From the NCBI GenBank assembly GCA_946886425.1, contig CAMPIP010000116.1, forward strand, positions 1 to 7,328: a stretch of DNA of 7,328 nucleotides. The letters are read 5' to 3'. The notes under the pieces were generated by a model. That model saw only the letters and a program-made list of their open reading frames with translations. It did not search any database and was not told where the DNA came from. The position numbers and the translations under genes were made by a program. The DNA is from an uncultured Actinomycetes bacterium (GTDB lineage: Bacteria > Actinomycetota > Thermoleophilia > Solirubrobacterales > 70-9). Below, piece by piece: positions 1-6,183 of the stretch (position 1 is its first letter; each line of letters starts with the position of its first letter).

Positions 1-2189
1 TCCTCAAGGTCGAGCCGCTGACCACCGCTCGCGCCCTGCGCGGCCCGTTCGACTACCGCCGGCCGGACTCGATGGAGGGCATCGAGGTCGGCAGCGTCGT
101 CCGCGTCCCCTTCGGCCGCCGGCGCCTGCTCGGCGTCGTCGTCGGCGAGGCGGAGACCTCGGACCTGCCGCCGGAGCGGCTCGCCGAGCCGGAGGAGGCG
201 CTCGAGTCCGGGGCGACGCCGGAGCTGGTCCGGCTCGGGCTCTGGGTCGGCCGCGAGTACTGCTCGACGCCGAGTCGCGGCCTGCAGCTGGTCCTGCCGC
301 CGGGCACGGGCACGGGCGCCGGCGGGCGCACTGTGCGCGCCAAGCGCGAGCTGCGGGCGGAGATCACCCCCGCCGGCGAGGCCGCATTGAGTGGAGGCGA
401 GCGGCTTGGGGTCAAGCAGCGGGCCGCCCTGGAGGCGCTCGGGGGCGGCGAGATGTCGGCCCCGGAGCTGGCCGCGGCGGTCGGGGCCGAGCGGGCGACG
501 TTGCGGCGGCTCGAGGAGCGCGGCCTGGTCGCGACCCGCAGCTCGCGGCTGCGCCGCGCTCCCGCCGCGCCGGCACTGGCGGCGGCCGCCGAGGCGCCGC
601 GGCTGCTGCCCGAACAGACCGCCGCGGTCGAGTCGATCGTCGCCGCCCTCGACGGCGAGGCCGGGGCGGACCGGGAGCTGCTCCTGCACGGCGTCACCGG
701 GTCCGGCAAGACCGAGGTCTACCTGGCGGCCGTCGAGGCGGCGCTCGCCCGGGGCCGCGGGGCGATCGTGCTGGTTCCCGAGATCGGCCTCGCCCCGCAG
801 GCCGTGGCCCGCTTCCGGGCCCGGCTCGGCGACCGCTTCGCGGTCCTTCACTCGGCCCTCTCCGCGGGCGAGCGCTACGACGAGTGGCAGCGGCTGCGTA
901 GCGGCGAGGCGAGCGTCTGCGTCGGCCCCCGCTCGGCCGTCTTCGCGCCGGTCCATGAGCTCGGCCTCGTCGTCGTCGACGAGGAGCACGACGCCTCCTA
1001 CAAGCAGGAGGGCGACCCTTGCTACGACGCCCGGGCAGTCGCCCGCCACCGCGCCGCCGAGTGCGGCGCCGTGCTGGTCGCCGGCACCGCGACGCCGCGG
1101 CCGGAGTCCTGGCTGGAGCTGCCGCGGCTGGAGCTGCCGAACCGCGTCGACGGGCTGCGGATGCCGCCGGTCGAGGTCGTCGATATGCGTGGGGTCGACC
1201 CCCGCTCCGGGCCGCTGCACCCCCGTACCTGGGAGCGGCTGGAGGAGGTCCGCGGCGCCGGCGCCAAGGCGATCGTGATGATCAACCGGCGCGGCTTCGC
1301 CCCCTGGCTGACCTGCCGCTCCTGCGGCCACCACTGGGGCTGCCCCAACTGCGACGTCTCGCTGATCGTCCACCGCCACAGCGGCCGGCTCGTCTGCCAC
1401 CACTGCGCCCACGTCGAGCGCCAGCCGCGCGCCTGCCCGGAGTGCGGCTCGACGACGATCTCCCACGGTGGGGTCGGCACCGAGCAGGTCGAGGCGCTGC
1501 TGGCCGAGCGGCTGGCGCCGATGCCGGTGCTGCGGCTCGACTCCGACACCGCCGCCGAGCGCGGCGCCCACGCTCGCATCCTCGCCCAGTTCGGCGAGGC
1601 CGAGAGCGCCGTGCTGGTCGGCACCCAGATGGTCGCCAAGGGCCATGACTTCCCGGAGGTGACGTTGAGCGCGATCCTCGACGCCGACGCGACCCTGCGC
1701 TTCCCGGACTTCCGGGCCGAGGAGCGGACCTTCGCGATGGTCGCCCAGCTGGCCGGCCGCAGCGGCCGAGGCGCGGCCGGGGGGGATGTGATCGTCCAGA
1801 CCCTCGCCCCGGCCGCGGCCAGCATCGAGCACGCCGCCCGCCACGACGCCGCCGGCTTCCTGGAGGGCGAGCTGCGCCGCCGCCGCCTGCTCCACTACCC
1901 GCCGTACTCGCACCTGGTGCGGATCAACCTCGCCTCCGAGCGGGAAGCGCGGGTCGAAACGGTCGGGGTCGAAATCGCCGACGAGCTGCGCCAGGTGCTG
2001 CGGCCGGGCAGCGAGTTGCTCGGCCCGGCGCCGATGTTCCGGGTCCGCAACCGCCACCGGCGCCGGCTGATGATCAAGGCCGAGGACCGCGAGGGCACCG
2101 TCGAGGCGGTCCGCGCCGTGGTCGAGCGCCGCGCCGGCGACCGCTCCCTGCGCGACGTCGCGATCGGCGTCGACGTCGACCCGCAGTGA
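1..2189 (+). CDS. priA: Primosomal protein N' / replication restart helicase PriA (5' partial)
   Basis: PriA is a superfamily 2 DNA helicase that recognises stalled forks and reloads the replicative helicase. The frame is open from base 3. Before the first in-frame ATG (72) it already encodes PriA-like sequence (ALRGPFDYRRPDS), so the real start lies upstream of the window and ATG 72 is internal. About 728 residues are visible, against about 730 for E. coli PriA, so only a few are missing. In order: 3'-DNA-binding domain (to about base 370), winged helix (about 400-545), Walker A GVTGSGKT (690-713), DEEH box (978-989), eight zinc cysteines as CxxC pairs (codons at 1314/1323, 1341/1350, 1395/1404, 1434/1443), GTQMVAKGHDFP (1620-1655), QLAGRSGRG (1746-1772), and a C-terminal domain starting at HYPPYSHLVRI. 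All ATPase and zinc motifs look intact, so an active helicase is expected. Ends with TGA. Confidence 0.97.
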   Translation, partial: LKVEPLTTARALRGPFDYRRPDSMEGIEVGSVVRVPFGRRRLLGVVVGEAETSDLPPERLAEPEEALESGATPELVRLGLWVGREYCSTPSRGLQLVLPPGTGTGAGGRTVRAKRELRAEITPAGEAALSGGERLGVKQRAALEALGGGEMSAPELAAAVGAERATLRRLEERGLVATRSSRLRRAPAAPALAAAAEAPRLLPEQTAAVESIVAALDGEAGADRELLLHGVTGSGKTEVYLAAVEAALARGRGAIVLVPEIGLAPQAVARFRARLGDRFAVLHSALSAGERYDEWQRLRSGEASVCVGPRSAVFAPVHELGLVVVDEEHDASYKQEGDPCYDARAVARHRAAECGAVLVAGTATPRPESWLELPRLELPNRVDGLRMPPVEVVDMRGVDPRSGPLHPRTWERLEEVRGAGAKAIVMINRRGFAPWLTCRSCGHHWGCPNCDVSLIVHRHSGRLVCHHCAHVERQPRACPECGSTTISHGGVGTEQVEALLAERLAPMPVLRLDSDTAAERGAHARILAQFGEAESAVLVGTQMVAKGHDFPEVTLSAILDADATLRFPDFRAEERTFAMVAQLAGRSGRGAAGGDVIVQTLAPAAASIEHAARHDAAGFLEGELRRRRLLHYPPYSHLVRINLASEREARVETVGVEIADELRQVLRPGSELLGPAPMFRVRNRHRRRLMIKAEDREGTVEAVRAVVERRAGDRSLRDVAIGVDVDPQ

Positions 2190-2222
2190 GCGCCGCGGCT
2201 CCGGCGCCGGCGCTCGGGATTT
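2189..2222 (+). terminator. Possible hairpin terminator after priA
   Basis: AGCGCCG at 2189-2195 pairs perfectly with CGGCGCT at 2208-2214 (7 bp, 12-base loop). An alternative 6-bp stem pairs 2190-2195 with 2202-2207. The stem starts on the last base of the priA stop codon and is followed by GGGATTT, a very weak T run. It could end priA transcription, but GC-rich DNA forms such stems by chance and the U tract is poor. Confidence 0.3.
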
Positions 2223-2227
2223 AAACT
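2222..2227 (+). promoter_or_regulatory. Candidate -10 element for def-fmt-rsmB
   Basis: TAAACT fits the TANNNT form of a -10 hexamer and lies in the only AT-rich stretch of the priA-def gap. It ends 9 bases before the def ATG, so transcription from it would give a leader of only a few bases or none. No clear -35 is visible. AGGAAG at 2229-2234 looks like a Shine-Dalgarno core but sits very close to the ATG. It would be useful mainly on transcripts coming from further upstream. Confidence 0.35.
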
Positions 2228-2236
2228 CAGGAAGCG

Positions 2237-2878
2237 ATGGGCGAAGGGGTCGACACCGGGAACGACGAGCGCGAGCGCGAGCAGTTCGAAGCCGAGCTGC
2301 TGGAGCGCCGGGAAGCGGCCCTCGCCCACGTGGTCAAGTTCGGCGACCCGGTGCTGAAGAGCAAGGCCTCGCCGGTCGGCGAGTTCGGGCCGGAGCTGCG
2401 GGCCGAGATCGAGCGGATGGTCGGGATCATGCGCGACGGGATGGGCGTCGGCCTCGCCGCGACCCAGCTCGGCGTCCTCCGCCGCCTGCTGGTTTTCCAG
2501 GCCAGCAACGACAGCGAGCCGACGGCACTGGTCAACCCCGAGATCGCCTGGCTCTCCGAGGATGCCGCGATCGCCGAGGAGGGCTGTCTGAGCCTGCCGC
2601 GCGTCTCGGTTGACGTCGAGCGCCCGCTGCACGTCCGCGTCCGCGGCCGCGACGGCGAGGGCGAGGAGATCGAGATCGAGGCCTCGGGCCTGGAGGCGCG
2701 CGTCCTCCAACACGAGATCGACCACCTCGACGGGGTCCTGATCCTCGACCGCACCACCCGCGCCCAGCGCAAGGGCGCGCTGCGGGCGCTGCGCGAGGGC
2801 GTCAGCTACAGCCCCGCGCCTGAGGAGCACGAGCCGGGCGACGGCGGCGAGCATCGCGAGCCGCGCACCGACGCGTGA
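2237..2878 (+). CDS. def: Peptide deformylase
   Basis: Def removes the N-terminal formyl group from nascent proteins at the ribosome exit, using a metal held by one Cys and two His. All three family motifs are present in the 213-residue product: GVGLAATQ (70-77), EGCLS with Cys117 as ligand (115-119), and HEIDH (159-163) with ligands His159 and His163 and catalytic Glu160. ATG 2237 is the first possible start, because an in-frame TAA lies at 2222-2224. The catalytic domain begins near residue 32 (VVKFGDPVLK). It is preceded by about 30 highly charged, probably helical residues and followed by a hydrophilic tail of about 25 residues after residue 188. Both extensions exceed the compact E. coli form (about 169 residues). 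The stop overlaps the fmt start by 4 bases, so the two are probably co-translated; fmt encodes the enzyme that adds the group Def removes. Confidence 0.96.
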   Translation: MGEGVDTGNDEREREQFEAELLERREAALAHVVKFGDPVLKSKASPVGEFGPELRAEIERMVGIMRDGMGVGLAATQLGVLRRLLVFQASNDSEPTALVNPEIAWLSEDAAIAEEGCLSLPRVSVDVERPLHVRVRGRDGEGEEIEIEASGLEARVLQHEIDHLDGVLILDRTTRAQRKGALRALREGVSYSPAPEEHEPGDGGEHREPRTDA

Positions 2879-3780
2879 GCACGGTCTACCTCGGTACCTC
2901 GGACTTCGCCGCCACCGTCCTCGAGCGACTGGCCGGCTCGGCGCATCGTCCCTCCCTGGTCGTCACCCCGCCCGACCGCCGTCGCGGCCGCGGCCGCCGC
3001 ACCCAGTCGCCGCCCGTCGCCGAGAAGGCGCGCGAGCTGGGCATCGAGGTGCTGCAGGCGGCAGACGTCAACGGGCCGGAGGCGCTGGAGCGGATCCGCG
3101 CCGCCAAGCCGAATGCGGTCGCCGTTTGCGCTTTCGGTCAGCTGATCCGCGAGCCGCTCCTCTCCGAGTTCGAGATGCTCAACGTTCATCCCTCTCTGCT
3201 GCCGCGCTGGCGCGGGGCGGCGCCGATCGAGCGGGCGATCATGGCGGGCGACCGCCAGACCGGCGTTTGCGTGATGCGCCTGGTCGCGGCGCTCGATGCC
3301 GGCCCGGTGGCTCTGCGGGCGGAGCTGCCGCTTGGCTGCGACGAGGACTTCGAGACGGTCTCGGCCAAGCTCTCCGAGCTCGGCGGCGACCTCCTGGTCG
3401 AGGCGCTCGACCGCCACGCGGCCGGGACGCTCGCTTTCGAGGAGCAGGGCGAGGAGGGCGTCGCCTACGCCGAGAAGATCGCCCCCGAGGAGCGCCGCCT
3501 CGACCCGGGCCGGCCCGCCGCCGAGCTGGCGGCGACGGTGCGGGCGCTGACCCCGCACGTCGGCGCCTACCTGCAGACCGCCGACGGCGAGCGGCTCGGC
3601 GTCCGCCGCGCCCGCGCCGTCGACGTCAGCGTCAAGACCGGCATGGTCAAGTCGGAATGGGGGGTGCTGCTGGTCGGCTGTTGCCGCGGGGCGCTGCGGC
3701 TCGAGGTGGTGCAGCCGCCGGGCGGCAAGCCGATGCCGGTCGACGCCTACCTGCGCGGCCACCCGCTGCCGAGGCTGTGA
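2875..3780 (+). CDS. fmt: Methionyl-tRNA formyltransferase
   Basis: Fmt transfers a formyl group from 10-formyl-tetrahydrofolate to initiator Met-tRNA in the cytoplasm, producing the substrate for bacterial translation initiation. The 301-residue product is near the usual length (about 310). The N-terminal formyltransferase domain shows the catalytic triad equivalent to E. coli Asn106, His108 and Asp144 as Asn103, His105 and Asp141. The folate-site signature SLLPRWRGAAPIER spans residues 107-120. The C-terminal tRNA-binding OB-like domain starts around residue 205 and ends in the typical GGKPM...YLRG segment. The GTG start at 2875 overlaps the def TGA as GTGA and places the Rossmann strand STVYLGTSDFA at the very N-terminus, as in homologues. 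No Shine-Dalgarno sequence is evident, so translation probably depends on coupling to def. The rsmB start overlaps its stop in the same way. Confidence 0.96.
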   Translation: MSTVYLGTSDFAATVLERLAGSAHRPSLVVTPPDRRRGRGRRTQSPPVAEKARELGIEVLQAADVNGPEALERIRAAKPNAVAVCAFGQLIREPLLSEFEMLNVHPSLLPRWRGAAPIERAIMAGDRQTGVCVMRLVAALDAGPVALRAELPLGCDEDFETVSAKLSELGGDLLVEALDRHAAGTLAFEEQGEEGVAYAEKIAPEERRLDPGRPAAELAATVRALTPHVGAYLQTADGERLGVRRARAVDVSVKTGMVKSEWGVLLVGCCRGALRLEVVQPPGGKPMPVDAYLRGHPLPRL

Positions 3781-5204
3781 GCCGGGCGATCGCGCCGGCG
3801 CGGGCGCTCGCCTTCGCGACGATCCGGCAGACCTTCGAGGAGGACGCCTTCACCGAGCGCGCCTTCCGGGCCGGCGCCGACCGGCTCGGCCTCGCCGGGC
3901 GCGATCGCGCCCAGGCGCAGCGGCTCGCCTACGGGGCCGTGCAGCGGCGCGGCACCAGCGACGCCGCGATCGAACGCCTCGCCGACCGCTCGGTGCGGCT
4001 GCTCGACCCGCCGGTGCTGGCGGCCCTGCGCCTCGGCCTCTACGAGCTTCTCTTCGCCGACGCCACCCCCGACCACGCCGCCGTCGACCAGGCGGTGGAG
4101 CTGGTCAAGGGGGCCGGTGCGGGCCACGCCGCCGGGCTCGTCAACGCGGTCCTGCGGCGGGCCGCCCGCGAGCGCGACTCGCTGACCGCCTCACTGCTCG
4201 GCGACGACTCCACGCCGGCCGCCGCCGCGGTCGCCCACTCGGCCCCGCTCTGGCTGGTCGAGCAATGGTGGAGAGAGCTGGGGCCGGATGCGACCCGCGC
4301 CCTGCTTGCCGCTTACAACGAACCTGCCGAGGTGGCCCTGCGGGTGTCTGGCGGCGTCCTCGGTCGCTCGCGTGCAGAGCACGCCACGCTCCCTGCGTCC
4401 TTGCCAGCCGCCCGCAGGGCGGCGCTGGCGAAGTTGGGGGAGGCTGGGGTGAAGGCAGAGCCGGCAGGGGGCGGCTGGCCGCTGGAAGTGGACGAGATGC
4501 TGGTGCTTCGCGGGCGCATGGGGGAGACCGTGCCGGCGATGATCGCCGCCGGGGAGCTGACCCCGCAGAGCCTCGGCTCCGCCGCCGCCGTCGAGGTCCT
4601 TGACCCGCAGCCCGGCGACCACCTCCTCGACCTCTGCGCCGGGCCGGGGATCAAGACCGGCCAGATCGTCGGCCGGACCGGCGATCGCGGCGAGGTGATC
4701 TCGATCGAGCTCGACGCCGGGCGGGCCCGCGAAGTCGCGGCCCAGGCTAGCCGCCTGGGCCTGCGCGGCGTCACCGTGATCGAGGCCGACGCCGCCGAGC
4801 TGACCTTCGAGCCCGTCTTCGACCGGATCCTCCTCGACGCGCCCTGCTCGGACCTCGGCGCCCTTGCCTCGCGCCCGGACGCGCGCTGGCGCAAGTCGCC
4901 GCGGGCGATCGAGCGCCTCGCCGACGTCCAGCAGCGCTCGCTGCTGGCGGCGGCGCGGATGCTGAAACCCGGCGGCGTCCTCGTCTACTCGACCTGCACG
5001 ATCTCCCGCCGGGAGAACGAGGACCAGGTCGCGGCCCTGCTCGCCACCGCCGACGCCGGCCAGGCGCCGCCGCTGGAATTGGAGGATCTCGGCGCCCGCG
5101 CCCCGGCCCTCGCTTCCACCGTCGAGCCACGCTGCCTGCAGCTGCGCCCGGACCGCGATCGCACCACCGGCTTCTTCATCAGCCGCCTGAGACGCAATGA
5201 TTAG
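3777..5204 (+). CDS. rsmB: 16S rRNA (cytosine-967-C5)-methyltransferase RsmB
   Basis: RsmB (Fmu/Sun) methylates C967 of 16S rRNA using S-adenosylmethionine. The product is about 475 residues (E. coli about 429). GTG 3777 was chosen because it overlaps the fmt stop as GTGA and lies just before the NusB-like domain (ARALAFATIRQTFEEDAF, residues 7-24), which runs to about residue 140. The methyltransferase domain has the SAM-binding motif DLCAGPGIKT (codons 4629-4658, residue 285 on), the motif IV DAPCS with Cys357, and the motif VI YSTCT with nucleophile Cys407, so both catalytic cysteines of the RNA m5C family are present. Residues about 163-245, linking the two domains, use clearly more A/T-ending codons than the flanks and match the family poorly (LRVS where LRVN is usual). 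The frame stays open upstream to 3126 only because it shadows fmt. Ends with TAG. Confidence 0.95.
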   Translation: MSRAIAPARALAFATIRQTFEEDAFTERAFRAGADRLGLAGRDRAQAQRLAYGAVQRRGTSDAAIERLADRSVRLLDPPVLAALRLGLYELLFADATPDHAAVDQAVELVKGAGAGHAAGLVNAVLRRAARERDSLTASLLGDDSTPAAAAVAHSAPLWLVEQWWRELGPDATRALLAAYNEPAEVALRVSGGVLGRSRAEHATLPASLPAARRAALAKLGEAGVKAEPAGGGWPLEVDEMLVLRGRMGETVPAMIAAGELTPQSLGSAAAVEVLDPQPGDHLLDLCAGPGIKTGQIVGRTGDRGEVISIELDAGRAREVAAQASRLGLRGVTVIEADAAELTFEPVFDRILLDAPCSDLGALASRPDARWRKSPRAIERLADVQQRSLLAAARMLKPGGVLVYSTCTISRRENEDQVAALLATADAGQAPPLELEDLGARAPALASTVEPRCLQLRPDRDRTTGFFISRLRRND

Positions 5205-5207
5205 TCG

Positions 5208-5459
5208 ATGAGCGATTCGCCAGACGCCAATCCAGGCGGCAGCAGCATCCTCAACCGGGCGCGCTGTCCCAACTGCAACGAGCCCTGGCTGCGCCCGACC
5301 CAGCTGCCGGGCAGGCTCCGCTGCGTCAACTGCCTGAGCCGCTTCGAGCTCGTCTCCCAGTGCCCGAACTGCGGCGAGCATGGGACGATCGCGCGCATGA
5401 GCCAGACCGAGGACCTGCAATGTCAATCGTGCGGGTCGTCCATGTTGCGCGAGGCCTAA
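5208..5459 (+). CDS. Small double zinc-ribbon protein, function unknown
   Basis: An 83-residue protein with four CxxC knuckles: Cys20/23, Cys39/42, Cys52/55 and Cys72/75. These could hold two zinc ions, either as two tandem ribbons or one interleaved fold. The N-terminal 18 residues are polar and probably disordered. There is no signal peptide or membrane segment. The spacing (CPNC, CVNC, CPNC, CQSCG) recalls small rubredoxin-like/zinc-ribbon proteins such as E. coli YfgJ, but this is pattern resemblance only and no function follows from it. ATG 5208 lies three bases after the rsmB TAG and in the same reading frame. No good Shine-Dalgarno sequence is visible, so expression probably relies on reinitiation after rsmB. 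Regular cysteine spacing and position in a dense block support a real gene. Ends with TAA, 33 bases before rpe. Confidence 0.8.
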   Translation: MSDSPDANPGGSSILNRARCPNCNEPWLRPTQLPGRLRCVNCLSRFELVSQCPNCGEHGTIARMSQTEDLQCQSCGSSMLREA

Positions 5460-5479
5460 GAGCATCCGCAGGCGCTCAG

Positions 5480-5485
5480 TAGGGT
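5480..5485 (+). promoter_or_regulatory. Candidate -10 element for a leaderless rpe transcript
   Basis: TAGGGT fits TANNNT and ends exactly 7 bases before the rpe GTG (intervening CCCGGCC). That spacing puts the transcription start at or next to the start codon. The gap contains no purine-rich Shine-Dalgarno sequence. This agrees with leaderless initiation, which is common in Actinobacteria. No clear -35 hexamer is seen at the expected distance. Confidence 0.5.
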
Positions 5486-5492
5486 CCCGGCC

Positions 5493-6179
5493 GTGAGCCA
5501 ACGCATGCGGGAATTGCTCGAGGCGCCGCGGGTGGCGCCGTCCATACTTTCGGCCGACTTCGCCCGCTTGGGCGAGCAGGTCTCTGAAGTCATGGATGCC
5601 GGGGCGCGGGTCATCCACGTCGACATCATGGATGGGCATTTCGTGCCGCCGATCACGATCGGACCGGCGGTGGCGGGCTCGATCGCCGATCAGGTTCACG
5701 AGGCCGGCGGGGCCATCGACGTGCACCTGATGATCGCCGAGCCGGACCGGCACATCGAGGCCTTCGCCCAGGCCGGGGCCGACTCGATCACCTTCCACGC
5801 CGAGGCGACCCCGCACGCGAACCGGACCCTCGCGGCAATCCGCGAACTCGGTTGCTGCGCCGGGATCGCGATCAACCCCGGCACGCCCGTCGAGGCGGTC
5901 TCGGAGCTGCGCGGCCTCGCCGACGTAGTCCTCTGCATGACCGTCAACCCCGGCTGGGGCGGCCAGGCCTTCATCGAGTCCTCCCCGGACAAGGTCTCCC
6001 GCCTGAAGCGGCTGGTCGGCGACGCCCGGATCGAGGTCGACGGCGGCGTCGACACCGCCACCGCCAGCTCCGTCGCCAGCGCCGGCGCCAGCCTCTTTGT
6101 CGCCGGCTCGGCAGTCTTCGGCGCCGATGACCCGGCTGCCGCCTACACGGCAATCGCCGCGGCTGCCGGCGCCAGCTGA
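5493..6179 (+). CDS. rpe: Ribulose-phosphate 3-epimerase
   Basis: Rpe interconverts D-ribulose 5-phosphate and D-xylulose 5-phosphate in the pentose phosphate pathway (and the Calvin cycle where present). The 228-residue product is of normal length and is a complete TIM barrel with the family motifs in order: APSILSADF (15-23), HVDIMDGHFVPP (42-53), DVHLM (76-80), NPGTP (128-132), MTVNPGWGGQ (149-158), EVDGGV (181-186) and the phosphate-binding VAGSAVFG (203-210). The expected metal ligands are His42, Asp44, His78 and Asp183, with Asp44 and Asp183 as the acid/base pair. GTG 5493 is preferred because a TANNNT element sits 7 bases upstream. ATG 5505 (Met5) is an alternative that would also leave the barrel intact. 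It ends 4 bases from the stop of the convergent antiporter gene. Confidence 0.96.
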   Translation: MSQRMRELLEAPRVAPSILSADFARLGEQVSEVMDAGARVIHVDIMDGHFVPPITIGPAVAGSIADQVHEAGGAIDVHLMIAEPDRHIEAFAQAGADSITFHAEATPHANRTLAAIRELGCCAGIAINPGTPVEAVSELRGLADVVLCMTVNPGWGGQAFIESSPDKVSRLKRLVGDARIEVDGGVDTATASSVASAGASLFVAGSAVFGADDPAAAYTAIAAAAGAS

Positions 6180-6183
6180 AGCT

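Noticed and set aside
391..1278. 295-codon open frame on the + strand
   Set aside because: Out of frame within priA; Arg/Pro/Ser-rich shadow sequence.
1895..2854. 319-codon open frame on the minus strand
   Set aside because: Antisense to the end of priA and to def; a shadow of GC-rich codon bias with no motif.
2806..3762. 318-codon open frame on the minus strand
   Set aside because: Antisense to fmt, whose catalytic residues are all present on the + strand.
3126..3776. Upstream in-frame extension of rsmB starting at ATG 3126
   Set aside because: It lies entirely inside fmt, encodes Arg/Gly/Ala-rich low-complexity sequence with no RsmB similarity, and the NusB-like domain starts just after GTG 3777.
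4260..4515. A frameshift in rsmB as explanation of the odd codon patch
   Set aside because: The frame is continuous and the residues still carry recognisable RsmB elements on both sides and within (YNEPAEVALRV, EAGVKAEP, TPQS), so the patch is compositional rather than a shift.
4191..5816. 541-codon open frame on the minus strand
   Set aside because: It is antisense to rsmB, the zinc-ribbon gene and rpe, all of which have clear motifs. Long antisense frames are expected in GC-rich DNA, and its product has biased, repetitive composition and no recognisable domain.
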